DNA from: Spisula solida
Taxonomy: Eukaryota > Mollusca > Bivalvia > Venerida > Mactridae
Direction of reading: 5' to 3'
Assembly (NCBI GenBank): GCA_947247005.1
Contig: OX365948.1
Location: 3,658,001 to 3,722,000 of the forward strand
DNA length: 64,000 bases
Under the pieces are notes generated by a model that saw nothing but the letters and a program-made list of their open reading frames with translations, was not told the DNA's origin and did not search any database. The translations under genes were made by a program, and so were the position numbers. Position 1 is the stretch's first letter, and every line of letters begins with the position of its first letter. Positions 1 to 12,483 of the stretch are shown piece after piece.

Positions 1-30
1 ACAGAAACATTATTATGTGACCATTCTAAT

Positions 31-645
31 ACAGAATTATAAGAGACTAATTAATATTCACAACGATGTTACAAATCATAAATGCACCTATAATATACAT
101 GTATACACATAATATTAATATATTTATCATTATCAAAAATGTAATTATATAGTATAAGTAATTAAAATCAAACTTTAAACAGACGATGAATAAAGGAACT
201 TCTAAGTTTGGCCTATGAAGTGTGAACTGTGAGCTATGAAGTGTGAACTATAAAGTGCGCAGTGTGAACTATGAAGTAAGGACTGTGAACTATTAAGTGT
301 GAACTGTGGAGCGTGGAGTGTGAAATGTGGAGTGTGAACTATGAAGGGTGAACTATGTACGGGTGTTTACATATAACATATGAAACATAAAGCAATATTA
401 GACATGAAGTTCGAAGTATGAAGCTTGAAGCATGAACTATGAAGTCACCACCGGGCCTTCGAACAATAACACAGTCAGGTGTGCGGAACCCGTCCGGAGC
501 TATTAGGTACGTAAAGCCGTACGGTGACCACACGGTGTCCGTTTGAGTACTTTTCGTTAAGGCATGCGAGCATCGACAAGCCTATTAGTGTTCAAATCCG
601 TACGGATATCATACACAGCTCGTTTGATGTCGGTATGAGACCCGT
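31..645. repeat. Interspersed repeat with GTGTGAACTG-type minisatellite, copy 1
   Basis: This stretch matches 2626-3330 in the same order and orientation. It opens with ACAGAATTATAAGAGACTAA, runs through an AT-rich segment, then a degenerate minisatellite of 8-16 nt words built on GTGTGAACTATGAA and GTGTGAACTGTGGA (about 205-450), and closes with a segment rich in GTACGG and CCGTACGAGA. A third, inverted fragment of the minisatellite and its flank lies near 55440-55510. The short ORFs here are shadows of the repeat. The element type is not identifiable. Confidence 0.8.
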
Positions 646-1320
646 ACGAGATGTTCCCGACTTCGAAATCCCAGTGAATACGTGTACAACTCGGGAGTTC
701 GGTGAAACATTTTCATTGATATACGAATTAAGATGATCGGTAGTCTACCATATCCACATTGGCTTATGGACGCCGTAGGCCTACTAGTTTGCAAAAGTCA
801 GCTCGCCGTGTATATCTCGTCGCATAAATGTGACCAAGGTATAAGCGTATGCTGACATAATTGAACCTTAGTGTTATAGATCTACTATAGGCATAATAAA
901 ACATTAGTGTTATAGATCTACTATAGGCCTACTTTGTGTTAGCCAGTTATTATTGTAGCGTGATTATTCTTATATACTTATTTACACTTTGTAAATTACA
1001 TATAATGCACGATGAATTTAGCAACATATTATAAATGCAAAATGTTGATATTTGAGACTATACATGATTAAACATGTATGCATCAATAATCCCGAATTCC
1101 GAAAACCTGTGTCCGGAGTTTCCACCTAACCTTCTACTTTCGCTTTAGGCGGATGCGACACCGGGTTATTTCCCTTGAACTGGGCGTTTGCGTGACGTTT
1201 TGATAAATTGCTAGGTTCTTTGGTCTAAAAGAATGATTTAATACGTATATTAGGGCGGTTCTTCATTGTTACCCATTGCTTGATGATTTCCAAGCTTTAA
1301 AACCGGTTTTAAACACATAA
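646..1320. other. Non-coding stretch with a short tandem duplication
   Basis: No gene is seen. The only structure is a direct duplication of TTAGTGTTATAGATCTACTA at about 866-892 and 903-930. The rest is AT-rich sequence without recognisable features. Confidence 0.5.
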
Positions 1321-1322
1321 TA

Positions 1323-1580
1323 AAAAGCTTCTTTTTTCATCTTAGAAATTTCTTAAATAGTAAGATACCTATGTACGTATCTTAAATATAGGCACATTTC
1401 TTAGTTGAAAATGGATATTTATGACAAAAAGTGGCTATTTAAGAAGATCTTAAGTTTAAGATATGTTGTGAATAGCGACTTAGAAATAAATTAAACTTAA
1501 GACAAATTTTATCATAACTAAGCAATTTATAGGATATTTAAGATATATTTTTATCTAAGAAGCTTTGTGAATACCAGCCC
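1323..1580. repeat. Interspersed repeat, TTAA site unoccupied
   Basis: An AT-rich repeat beginning near AAAAGCTTCTT and ending AAGAAGCTTTGTGAATACCAGCCC, so its two ends are imperfect inverted copies. The same repeat occurs at 5697-6804, where it is split at TTAA by a 896-bp insertion. Here the corresponding TTAA (1497-1500) is intact, so this copy represents the empty site. It has no coding capacity. Confidence 0.8.
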
Positions 1581-1710
1581 AAACGTCGTACGTGCGTCGT
1601 GCGATTGTCGTACGATAATGAATGTCCCAAATAATGCCGTGCGTATGACATGCGACAATCGCACGACCATCGCACGTCCATCGTTCGTCCATCACATGTC
1701 CATCGCACGT
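1581..1710. repeat. CG-rich minisatellite with foldback
   Basis: Short words of the CGCACGACCATCGCACG type repeat with variations. A perfect 15-bp inverted repeat (GTCGTGCGATTGTCG at 1596-1610 against 1653-1667) makes a foldback. The ORFs called on both strands simply read this repeat. Confidence 0.6.
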
Positions 1711-2625
1711 TCCATTTCCTGGTTCAATACTGTAAACGTTATCATAAACTTCATCTAGTGCATTGTGAAAACTTATGAAAACTGAATATAATCGACTTTC
1801 TACCAGAAAAAACATGTAAGAATATAAGCAATGTATCTACAAAACCAATGATGCCATCAACAATGTTAATCAAAATTGCTATTTCAGCCTTAGAGCAAAC
1901 GACCCGTATGGCACTTGTATTAAATTGTGGCAACTCATTTGACCATGTATGTCTATCAATGTATGTAAGATGAAACACTGTTTATATAATTATACAATGT
2001 ACCATTATATACAATTTTAATGCTGCCCTTGTTACAGCCCCACATTCACATAGTAAATATACTACTCAATATTTGATAAGGGCCAAGCAATTTTCCATTT
2101 GAATATTTTGCAAATTGAATCAGATTGACCAGTAGAATTTTCAAAAAGCATAATGCTACATCTGCAATATTGTAAATCAATAAAGATTACTTCGAACTTT
2201 AATGTCTAAGTGCTGATAAGCCCAACCCCATTAAAATGTTCATGTTGCATTCAAGCCTCTGGAGTAACGGAATGTGGTCTTTTTCTTGGCATTTTGGGTC
2301 TTACACGATATGGTAATAAAAACGGGATAAAAATTTCCATATTAATCTAGCCACTTTGGTCCCTGCCACAAGGGCTTATCAGTTACCTGGGAAACGACCT
2401 AATTTTGGCAATGCGTATCAAATGCAAGACATCAAGCTTTGAACTTTAGAAGCAGATAAGATGATATTTTATTACTTGCACAACGTTTTCTTCATCAGTG
2501 TTGTACATTTAACGTGAGACGGACATCAAAATCAATTTCTTGGCCCTTAGCAAAGTTTGAGTAGTATAGTTTACACATAGTTCGACGATGCACCAGAAGA
2601 TACTAGTATAGGAGACCGAGCTTTA
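1711..2625. other. Unannotated stretch
   Basis: AT-rich sequence. I see no ORF with a recognisable domain, no RNA gene and no clear repeat structure. Confidence 0.4.
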
Positions 2626-3330
2626 ACAGAATTATAAGAGACTAATAAATATTCACAACGCTATTACAAACTAAAAGTGCACCTGTATACTTGTGTACAC
2701 ATTATGTATCATTATTAAAATGTCATTATATAGTGCAAGTAATTAAATCAAACTTTAAACAGACGATGAATAAAGCTATCTTTAAGTTTGACCCATGAAG
2801 TGTGAACTGTGAGCTTTGAAGTATGAAGTGTGGAGTGTGAACTATGAAGTACGGACTGTGAACTATGAAGTGTGAACTGTGGAGTGTGAGTGTTAACTGT
2901 GGAGTGGGAAATGATGAGTGTGAACTGTGGAGTGTGGAGCATGAACTGTGGAGTGTGGAGTGTGAGTCTTAACTGTGGAGTGGGAAATGATGAGTGTGAA
3001 CTGTGGAGTGTGAAATGTAGAGTATGAACTGTGAAGTGTGAACTGTGGAGTATGAAATATTAGACATGTAATTCGAAGTGTAAAGTTTAAAGCATGAACT
3101 ATGAAGTCACAACCGGGCTTTCGAACAATAACACAGCGAAGGTGTCCGGAACCCGTCCGGAGCTATTAGGTTCGAAAAGCACTTGCATGACACTCCTATG
3201 ATGTCCGTCCGTACGGTAACCACACGGTGTCCGTGTGAGTACTCTTCGATATGGCATGCGAGAAGTCTATTAGTGTTAAAATCTGTTCGGATACCACACG
3301 TCGGTATGAGACCCGTACGAGATGATAGAT
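2626..3330. repeat. Interspersed repeat with minisatellite, copy 2
   Basis: Second copy of the repeat at 31-645, in the same orientation. The minisatellite part (about 2790-3080) is longer than in copy 1 and uses GTGTGAACTGTGGA and GTGGGAAATGATGA words. The distal flank carries the same CCACACGGTGTCCGT and GGTATGAGACCCGTACGAGA segments. Differences are spread along its length, so the duplication is old. Confidence 0.8.
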
Positions 3331-3334
3331 TTTA

Positions 3335-3700
3335 TCCATGCTATAACATTGAAACTTACAGCACTTGCTTACCATCATTAGAAGTCGACAATACTGGTTA
3401 AGTGCTATAACTCCATTTGATTTTAATTGAAGTGGTGCCCCTTTAAAAGGTAGACTTTTTTATTAAGGTTTTTGGTGCAAGTTACATTCATACCATATCT
3501 AATATACTATCAATACTGTACCATTGCAACTTACAACACTCGTTCATCATCATAAGTGAACAGTACTGGTTAAGTGCAATAACTCCATTTTGATTTTAAG
3601 TCGAGTTATTACCTTTCTTACTTAGAGGTTTATTGGTTTAAGTTTTACCTGAAAAGTTACATTCAGACCACTTAGATTTCATGAACTATCAATTATATTG
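3335..3700. repeat. Two degenerate tandem units of about 185 bp
   Basis: Both halves contain the ordered blocks ACTTACA(G/A)CACT, ACTGGTTAAGTGC, ATAACTCCATTTTGATTTTAA and AAGTTACATTCA, so the stretch is a diverged tandem duplication. Confidence 0.65.
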
Positions 3701-5696
3701 CATTGAATCTATGTTGTATAACTTATTGCCTGTTTTGAACTAAATGTATGTGAAAAATGGTGGCGAATAGTCGAGCACACTGTCTTACGGACAGCTCTTA
3801 TGACATCCACCTGTTCATAGAACAGCTTATTTATTCTTTAATTTTTGATCAACATAATAAAGAAAGTTTACTTGCCAGCTCAAGTACATGTTTGTTACAA
3901 TTATTCAACATTATTACAATCACATATACAATATGTATTTAAGTTGAAGAAGTTATTTATTGATAAGAAGTCATTGACTTGGTTGTGTCATGAGGGTTGA
4001 AAAATGAAATAAACAAAATTATTTATTTTAGTTTTTATTACTACATAGCATCTATTGGAATTACAGGTCAGCTGTATTTTGTGTTATGATGATTAAAATA
4101 CAGCTGTGTTTTAGTTCATATTCCAACTGTATTATAGTGGAGCATATATTTATATTGTGTCCAACCATATAAAGGGTCTGTCGATTTTACTGGCATATGC
4201 TTCTGACAACGTGCATGTAGATATACAGCGATATTACTTCATACATAGTCTGTGCTGTTGCATCACCTGAATTAACACCATCGATGTAATATATACTTAA
4301 TGAAACAGTTGTTGTGTACCAAGATAAGTTTCACTTGCAATATTTTACTCGAACTACCCACACTTGCTGAGCTTCAAGCAAGGGATCTGTTTTTAACAAC
4401 TGGTACATTTATGTCTATGCCAAATGCTGCCTAGATGAGATAAGACCTGCAAAGTGTTTTCCTCGTTGTGAATGCTGCTCTAGATAACCACTTTGTCACC
4501 GAACATTGAAAGTTAAATGTTCTAGTATACTAACATTGCTGAAGTTGAAATCTGTCTGAAGTAAGTCTTCAAATATATTCACAAACGAGGCACTAAAATG
4601 AAAAATGAATTGTTACTTATAATATCAAGCAGTAGTTCTTGGTAAAGTTTAAGATGCAAATAGCTAATACTGAGTCTATGGTCCTGAAGAATCACTTGAT
4701 CTGGATGTAATTTGTATTGGACGCATGCTAAAATGTTATACATTGCTGGATATTGAAGCTTACGTTTAGAACAATAATGTCTACCATAAAAGTATATTGT
4801 ATCTCAATGCCAAGGATGGAACGGTGGTTGAGTAAATAAACTTTTGACTATGGGTCGGGAGGTTCCTGACGGATTCCAGTCTACCGGGCCCTATCATTTC
4901 TGAAACGCTCTTGGTGTAAGTGTTTTCCGTAAACTGGTTGGATATTTAGAGGTAGTCTAGCTTGTCATGATAGGGCTGTACACGGAGCATGTTTAAGAAT
5001 CGCGGGACCTTACAATGCAGGACACCATGCCCGGATTTCTTGTATTCACAGAATTATGTTTATCATTATTAATCCCCCGCAATAGAGTAGAAGGGTGTTA
5101 TAGTAATACTGTTGTTATATCTGTAACTATCAGACATGTGTCAGTATTAACAATACAATGTAGGGACAACGTCCCAAATTTAGAAACTTACAATAAACAC
5201 TTATAAATTCTTAGTTGCATATTATTTACAAAAGAAAAATACTATTTGTGTCTTCGCTATCAATGCTGCACATGTGGGTATACTTTAATAATAACTCCAC
5301 AAGAGATGCTATTTACTGTTCGTCAACGAAAGGAAACTGCGTTTGTAATATCAACATTCCGGAATAACGGACTTTTCATCCAAACCGTACTTGTATAATA
5401 TCTAAAAATAGAACAATATTTCGCCCACTCGATTCGATTTTTTGACAGTCGATTTCAGCCGATACATAGTAGTAAAATGTACAAAATAAGTTTAGGCGTA
5501 TTCTTTGAATATGTATATTAGTATAAAAGTACATTCTTACTTATGATACGATGTGCTTCTTGCTGAATAATCGGTTTAACGCATATAATAAAATGGCGAT
5601 AATATACTAAGAAAATTCTCAAGTCGATAAGATACCTATATATCGAGGGTTGCCTGCAAGACTGCAGTATGTCCTTCTTTAATAATAAGCAGTTAT
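3701..5696. other. Unannotated stretch with one small inverted repeat
   Basis: No credible gene. A 12-bp perfect inverted repeat, CAGCTGTATTTT at 4069-4080 against 4095-4106 with a 14-nt loop, is the only clear structure. Around 4805-4880 a sequence weakly resembles a tRNA-like head, but it is too degenerate to call. Confidence 0.4.
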
Positions 5697-6804
5697 TATG
5701 TATCTTAAATATAGGCACATTTCTTAGTTGAAAATGGATATTTAAGACAAAAATTGGCTATTTAAGAAGATCTTAAGTTTAAGATATGTTGTGAATAGCT
5801 ACTTAGAAATAAATTAAACTTAAGGAGGTACGCGCGCCTTTAATCTAACGATCGAATTTTCCTTGAAACGTCTTAAAATGACAGAACAGTCTTCTAGAAC
5901 AACATTAAAATCATAAAAATGATATGTCACCAGGCTCGTTTTCGATATACATGGCTTTCTAATGACCTACCATTGTATTTTGGTCATTTTATCTATTTCC
6001 TGCATTTATGGCAACATTATGTTCTTTTTAAGATTATTACTATATGAAACCACTTTTAAGCAATGCATGATATTTTGTGTGTACAGTGGTCATTCCTATT
6101 GACATTAGTCACAAGTCCAGCTGCCTGGTGAACAAATTCAGTATTTGAACATGATAAATAGTTACCCCACCCACTTGAAAAAAAGTGTGATTTTCAAACG
6201 ATTTCAAACGAACGTCAAAAAATACCTAACGATCGAAAATGATTTAGAATTGGCCCTAAGTTGAGTATCACATAGAACACCAGTTTAGTCAAATAAAAAA
6301 TAGGGGTCACCAGCCTTTTTTGGGAGCTGTGCATAAAAAAGTACTAATTAAGAATAAATTTGCATAAAATTAACCTAATTTGCATATTGTAATGAAATAA
6401 ATTTTTATTAAAAATATTTCAAAATGTGGCTACCTCTTATAACTAAACCATGCACTACATGTTATATATAAGCATGTGCATTTGAACAATTGTAGGAATT
6501 TATTGTGAACCAATATTATTCACAATTTTGCCGTTCCCCACCCACTTTTTCATACATGCAAAAAATAAAAAGTTAAAAATATCTAATTTGTGCGATAAAA
6601 TTATGTTTATTTTCATTAATTAACATTCATATGCGATCATTGAAACTAAAATTCATGTTTGTTCTTATCTAATACGATTTTGAAATTTCGCGCATGCGCA
6701 CAAGGCATTTCGTACCTCCTTAAGACGAATTTTATCATATCTAAGAAATTTATAGGATATTTAAGATATATTTTTATCTAAGAAGCTTTGTGAATACCAG
6801 CCCT
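5697..6804. repeat. Same repeat as 1323-1580, split by a TTAA insertion
   Basis: The 5' part (5697-5823) and the 3' part (6720-6804) together reproduce the copy at about 1375-1580, ending at the same AATACCAGCCC. The break is exactly at TTAA, which is present on both sides of the inserted sequence. Confidence 0.85.
5824..6719. mobile_element. TTAA-flanked MITE (896 bp, piggyBac-like target)
   Basis: The element begins GGAGGTACG and ends CGTACCTCC, a 9-bp perfect terminal inverted repeat. TTAA flanks it at 5820-5823 and 6720-6723, and the uninterrupted host repeat at 1441-1510 shows a single TTAA at the same point. An internal motif, CTAACGATCGAA, occurs near both the left end and the middle. 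No transposase ORF is present, so it would have to be mobilised in trans. The TTAA duplication is the hallmark of piggyBac elements, but the superfamily is inferred from that alone. Confidence 0.85.
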
Positions 6805-7284
6805 GATAAACACCCGATGAACACACGACAAAAACGTATGGCATTAGCTTTTGCAGATGTCATCATTTGTTTGGTCTGTTTGTGATAATAATTATCAGAT
6901 TGCAATGAAATCAATTGAATTGTAATTCCACATATCCAAGCTGCACGGTAAATTGGGCATCAAGTGTTAAACGTTTAAGCCCCCAGTGACAAGTGTCACT
7001 GTCCGTTCCAAGGCGGAAGCCCTTTAGTCAACCTTCCTCTGTGTATGTACTGTCCACTTTATAGTATAATTGGAAAAAATACAAAAATATTTGGCCACTG
7101 TGCCTTTTGTTAAACTTTATTAATTTTGTATGTGCCATTCTGCAAATTCGTTGTCCAGCAAAAAGGCTGCTTCGTATCTTTCAAAATTGCATATACTCCG
7201 TGTCTGTTGTGGATTGTCACTGTGGTGTATGTTTTGTCCGGTTGTTAATTTCTTACCAGCTGGCTGTTATTCCATTTTAGTTTG
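6805..7284. other. Unannotated stretch
   Basis: No gene or repeat recognised apart from a short palindrome, AGTGACA-AG-TGTCACT, near 6985-7000. Confidence 0.35.
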
Positions 7285-8606
7285 ACTGACTTACGCAGCA
7301 GACTTTCGGGATTGGATGCCCGGTTTTGTATTGAATGTTCCTGTGCTAGTTTTTTATGTTGGGCATGTTCCGCGCCTTTTCGAGTGAAGTTGTATATTTT
7401 CTGTACCTTTTTGTTCTCGCGTGTCCCGCGGTTTCTGTTGTGTCCCGCGGTTTCTGTTGGGGTCGGTGCTACTTCCGGTAGTTTCGTATTTTGTTTAATT
7501 ATTATAATATGGGTTTGTATCTGGATTTAAACGCCAATTCCGTTTACAATCCAGTTTTTCATTTTTAAATAATCGATAATATGCCATAATTTCTCAGTAT
7601 TTAATTGCTTGACCGGGGCCAAAAGGAGCAAGGAGTTATTTATTCGTATTTGCCTCTTACTATTTCGTCCCCGCGATTCGCATCCTACCGGGTTCGTTCA
7701 TGAGTCTGAGTACAGCTGTGGAGTTATGGATGTAGTGTTCTGTCCCCTGAGGTCATTTAATGTAGTTTTAAGTCTCCTACCGGTTTTTGACCGGAAGGGA
7801 CTATTGGTTTGCCATCTGTCCGTCAGTTTTGGTTCTGACGGAAATCGTGGTTGATATGGCAACAGACACATTCAAAATAGCTTTAAACCGGTAGGGGACT
7901 TCTGTATTGCTTGCAATTCTTAATGACTTGTTCATTACGTCATATCTCGATTTGTTCAATTACGTCATTTTACTTATTAAAACTGGGTCACTCGTTTTAA
8001 GGTTTTCAGGTTTTTTTGTTGCTGAAATCGGACCTTTCAACGTTTTAATACTGTTACTTAACTTTTGAGACTAAAGGCAGCTAAAACTATGTAGTTCAGC
8101 AGTTTTACTGTTGTAACTAGGTCATTCAGCGTGGGCTTTCTGCCTTTTGTTTGCTGAATCTTTTCTATTCAGTTTTTAAACAATGAGACAAGGGGCGTTT
8201 AATTTCCTTGGTCGGTAGTGTGTTGGGCACTTCTTCGTTTTAAGATTTCTTACAGCTAAAGCGGGGCAATATAGTCCTTTTGCTGTGGAAACTGGGTCAT
8301 TCAGCTAGTTAGTAGGTCATCTGACTATACGGGCCTTTCAACGTTTTAATACTGTTATTTAACTTTTGAGACTAAAGGCTGATATAACTATGTAGTTCAG
8401 CAGTTTTACTGTTGTAACTAGGTCATTCAGCGTAGGCATTCCGCCTTTTGGTTGCTGTATCTTTTCTACTGGGTCATTCAGCTAGTTATAATTTATTATA
8501 CTTTTCGACAGATTGGACTTGGGCGGATCTGCGCTTGTTTAGTTGGGCATTGTGCTTTGTGTGTTTTTAATGTTTTCTGTGCTCGGCTGGTTGAGTGCTG
8601 CCTTCC
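7285..8606 (+). repeat. Interspersed repeat family A, full-length copy
   Basis: About 1.32 kb present again, inverted, at 24636-25925. The copies share ends at ACGCAGCAGACTTTCGGG and GTGCTCGGCTGGTT. Inside, a ~300-bp block occurs twice in tandem (about 8030-8180 and 8331-8490, sharing CCTTTCAACGTTTTAATACT). An 18-bp unit, GTCCCGCGGTTTCTGTTG, is duplicated at about 7423-7458 only in this copy. No terminal inverted repeat or conserved ORF is evident, and the 82- and 81-residue ORFs are probably shadows. Its class (solo LTR, SINE-like or DNA element) is unresolved. Confidence 0.75.
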
Positions 8607-9215
8607 CTGTCTGACTTAATATAATCTTTTTAGCTTTCATGGTGCTTGGTTAAGCCAAGGCGTAGTTAATGATAAAACTTTTCTAGTACTGGTAAAACAG
8701 AGGATTCCTGATACCTGGATTCAGGATTTTAATTCAAGATTAGAAAACTCATCAAGGGCTTTGTTCTTTAAAACATTTTCTAACTTTACTTGTAATAAAT
8801 ATCTCGAGATAATCAGTATTAAAAAACATAGAATATCTATATCACAATTCGCATAGGCTCCATGTAGAAACTTGATGATGGAAAAAGCCCCAACCGGTAC
8901 CTTTAAATGAACGCTTATGTATTGCATGCAATTGGTTAGAGGATGAATACCAGTTTGTCATTTAATTTCCAATTTATTCAGGGATTCGTGAAAAATTACT
9001 TCAACCTTATTACTGGAGAAATCCAAATACATATTAACTTTATACAGTTAATTACTAGTGGAAATATATCTGATATTATAAACGTAGCCACATTTATTCA
9101 CCATGGTCCACATGTTTAACACGTACATATACCATATCTTAAATGTTTGTTTATTCTCATTTGTCGATTATCATTTATTTTTTGTCATTTTGTCATGTGC
9201 ATTATTACATGTAAA
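8607..9215. other. Unannotated AT-rich stretch
   Basis: No gene, RNA or repeat that I can support. Confidence 0.35.
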
Positions 9216-10580
9216 GACGTTACGCACAATGTTGCGACATATGTTGAAATTACGTGAATTACAGGTATAAAAACTAGTAGTGCACTTATTTTTTAAGACA
9301 CATCAATAAATGAGATATCAAACTATTCAGAAAAGAAACTGTAACAAATCTAACGTTTTCATGTCTGATGAATTAATTACACAATCCGTAATGAGTATGC
9401 TTTAGTTGACGCGCGGGTGCTAAAATATGATGTCCCATTGTAACACGATTTCCCCGCACACTTTACGAAAATAGTATATCTTTTCTATTTTTCGCCAAAT
9501 TCACCGTAATTTTGCCATAGTATTGTGGTTGGAAGTATAATTAAATATCTTGAAGACGGAAGTGTCCTAAATTCAGGCTTTTTCGCATGTAAGCATCTGT
9601 TTGAAAATGGATAGGTTGTCCCATTTGATATTTTCAGAAGAAAAAAAGCTGACTTGTTGTGCAGGAAGTTGTTTTTACAAAGAAATCACGGCAGAAAATG
9701 ATAATATATTTGGTACCCAATGAAATCTCATAATAACGATGACGTTAGTATCACATTCAAAGGAAATATACACGTTAAGCATTGTGATATATGTGTTAGA
9801 AAAAGTCTAGTCACGGCGAAAATTGTGTATGAATTTCATCGGTATCTATAAATGTGTGTATTTCCAAAGCATATAAAACACTATGCACGTATGAAATTGG
9901 TATCCAATAAATGTGTGACTCATTTATGAGGGTTAGTTTTGCACTATTTTTTGTTGTCATACATGCAAAACTGTAAAAATTGAGCTAGGTCTAGCCACGG
10001 CGCAAAACTGACTAAAAACGCGATACTTGACGTTATAATGCGAACTAGCGTATTATGAATTCGTAGCAATATAATGCAATAAACCTAGTAAATTTATCAA
10101 CTTTGAAATAGTTTTACAGTGCTGTCAAGGGCAGATAAAATGAAATAATACCGTGAAAAAATAAAAGAAAGGTTGAAGAATCGTTATGCATATCATAAAA
10201 GTAAAGATGACTATATAACGCAAAAAATAAAATTATAATGCCTCTTTTCATCATTATTCATATTTTCTTAAATGGCAATATAATGGACAATATAGTCGCA
10301 AATTCGTCCACGAAATGTAAATAAATAATAATGCCTCTTTTCATCATTATTCATATTTTCTTAAATGGCAATATAATGGACAATATAGTCGCAAATTCGT
10401 CCACGAAATGTAAAAAAATAATACAACTGTACCTTTTGTCATTTAATGATAATGTTTTTTATCTAATCAATATCATCAGTCTAAATCTACAACGTGTACA
10501 ATGTGTGTGACGTACATTTTGCACTAAAATAACATCAACGTCATGTTACAGAAAATAGTCGCAACATTGTGCGTAACGTC
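9216..10580. mobile_element. Non-coding element with 23-bp perfect TIRs
   Basis: GACGTTACGCACAATGTTGC at 9216 onwards is repeated in reverse complement at 10558-10580, a 23-bp perfect match 1.34 kb apart. There is no ORF of note between the ends. The right half contains a 93-bp direct duplication. A target-site duplication could not be settled by eye. It resembles a non-autonomous DNA transposon. Confidence 0.65.
10236..10418. repeat. 93-bp direct tandem duplication
   Basis: Two nearly perfect consecutive units starting TAATGCCTCTTTTCATCATT, inside the element with 23-bp TIRs. The near identity indicates a recent duplication. Confidence 0.9.
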
Positions 10581-11556
10581 ATTGCACTTTTATTTCAAAT
10601 ATATTATTTGAGTCATTATATATGTTTGCAACATTTCTTGCCCTATTGCAATATTTCATAAACCATAACAAAAATGTAATTTCAAGTAATTTTGATTAGT
10701 TGTACTAACCTATTTCGACAAGGTTAGATAGTTTTGTAAACATGAATTCATTCAAAAATAGCATAAACATTCTCTTGAAGTAGTAAATTATGCTGGTTTT
10801 GTTTGTCCCTCGACTAGAATTCTTTTGTTTATATACTAGTATGAACAATTCGCATAAAAGTATGTGAAAGAAATTCTTACAAACACCAAATGCACATTTT
10901 ATCAGCCTATTCAAATACCCAAAGCGACATTTCCCTCGATTTCCTCTTAAAAATAAACGTGCTTCAAGTTTGTACCCAACTTCATTTGTGAAATGCTCCC
11001 ACCCTCGTGTTGAATAACAATCTTTCCGGAAAAAGCATTCATGTGTATCATTTTGAAAAAGTCTCGATACAATAGAGAAAACAGAAATTAAAGGTTATTA
11101 AGTAGATGCGTAATTTTATTAAGTGCCCTTACTGTAACTGTGGTGTTTTATTGGTTAAAAAAAAAAAGGATGACATGCTTTACATACGTTGAAAGCATAA
11201 GGCTGTATTGTGCGTAAAACCTACACGTGCTATCTCACACGTCCACAGTAGGTTTATGTCATCAGTATCACTAAGAATAATTCCCTCATGTAACGGTCAC
11301 TCCTGTTACGGGTTATTTTGTTACAGGAGAGACAAATAGTGTAACAGGATAGATTATGGTCAAATACCAAATACTATATTATAGCATTAACATATGTATA
11401 GCTAAGAGCTGATATGTGTGACGTTTTATATCAACTACAACATAAAACATCAAATGTCTAGATTATGCTATGAGTCTTGACTCTTCTTTGTGCGTTACAC
11501 GAATGCCAATTTTGTGTTACAGGAGAGACAAATTCTAGTTAAAAATAAAATACTTT
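10581..11556. other. Unannotated stretch with a repeated GTTACAGGAGAGACAAAT
   Basis: No gene is seen. GTTACAGGAGAGACAAAT occurs near 11330 and again near 11516, in a segment with several further GTTAC/GTAAC words. Confidence 0.45.
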
Positions 11557-12483
11557 TATTTTATGACAACGATGACCCAATGCAATCCCCTCTGAAACAT
11601 TTGCAAGACGGTAGGCTAAGGGATACATATAATAACCCCATTACTAAGATTGTGTAAGCTGGATTCCATAATAACAAATGCTATAGTAAGTTAAACTCGA
11701 TGTTATTAGCTTCTATGCAAATCACAACACATGGCAAACAATCTTAATTCGTAAAGTAACAATTTTATCATAGTACTTAAAGTTTGTGGAAGTAATTGAT
11801 CGCAATGCTTATTCTCCCTCCAGGTGTTGCCTTTGGAGGGAGGGAAAAATTCCAAGCGGCAGATTCCAGTTGGCCTTAAACCCCTATGCATTAATTGTAT
11901 AACGTGTTCCTGTTAGTATCGCCGTTTCTAAGATAGCGCGCATGGCCCGCCAGCCGGCGGGCCATTTCTAACATATCGCATGTGGCCTGCCAGTCAGCCA
12001 CAGCATTTCTAGCATATCAGCGTGTGGGACAATATTATAGCGCGGCCAATTGGCCAATCCGCGTCCCTGGGACAATTATAGCGCGGCCATTCGGCCATTA
12101 TGCGTCCCTTAAATTTACAGAGCTCTGTTTTCATTAAAGTAGCGACACAGGAACCGTTCTTTTTATTCATATCACCATCTCAAAGCGCACCAAAGAGCTA
12201 CTGTTACACAGCAACTTATGGGATGTGCAGGTAAACCTAGCCAAAGGCTGTAAGGGCTTAACCCAAATCTCATATGTCAACAATTTTAAATTCGGAGATG
12301 GTGATTGTAGACCACTCAACAAAACCATCCCACCTAGGTGCTACCAAATAGACAAGGGAGGTAATTGTGAGTGTTTATTGATATATGCAAATTATTTAGT
12401 CCAGGTAGGTGTTGCCATAGCCCCGACTTTTATGAATTTATTCTTTAATTACTGCTGGAATACTGCCGCCTAGAATTTTCCGC
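11557..12483. repeat. Recent ~0.9-kb duplication, copy 1
   Basis: Matches 13690-14577 with only a handful of substitutions that I can find. The main difference is a 39-bp indel: this copy has two tandem versions of a CATGGCC(C/T)GCCAG unit near 11940-12010, the other copy one. The unit contains two tandem ~42-bp blocks (12026-12068, 12069-12109) of the form GGGACAAT(AT)TATAGCGCGG, followed by a GGCCA-N-GGCCA palindrome. A small ORF (12225-12473, 82 codons, starts MQVNLAKGCKG) is shared by both copies with one residue changed. It has no recognised domain. Confidence 0.9.

Noticed and set aside
7282..7854. Two small genes in family A
   Set aside because: Both ORFs lie in a dispersed repeat. 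The inverted copy at 25340-25934 keeps related but not identical frames, as expected for shared non-coding sequence.
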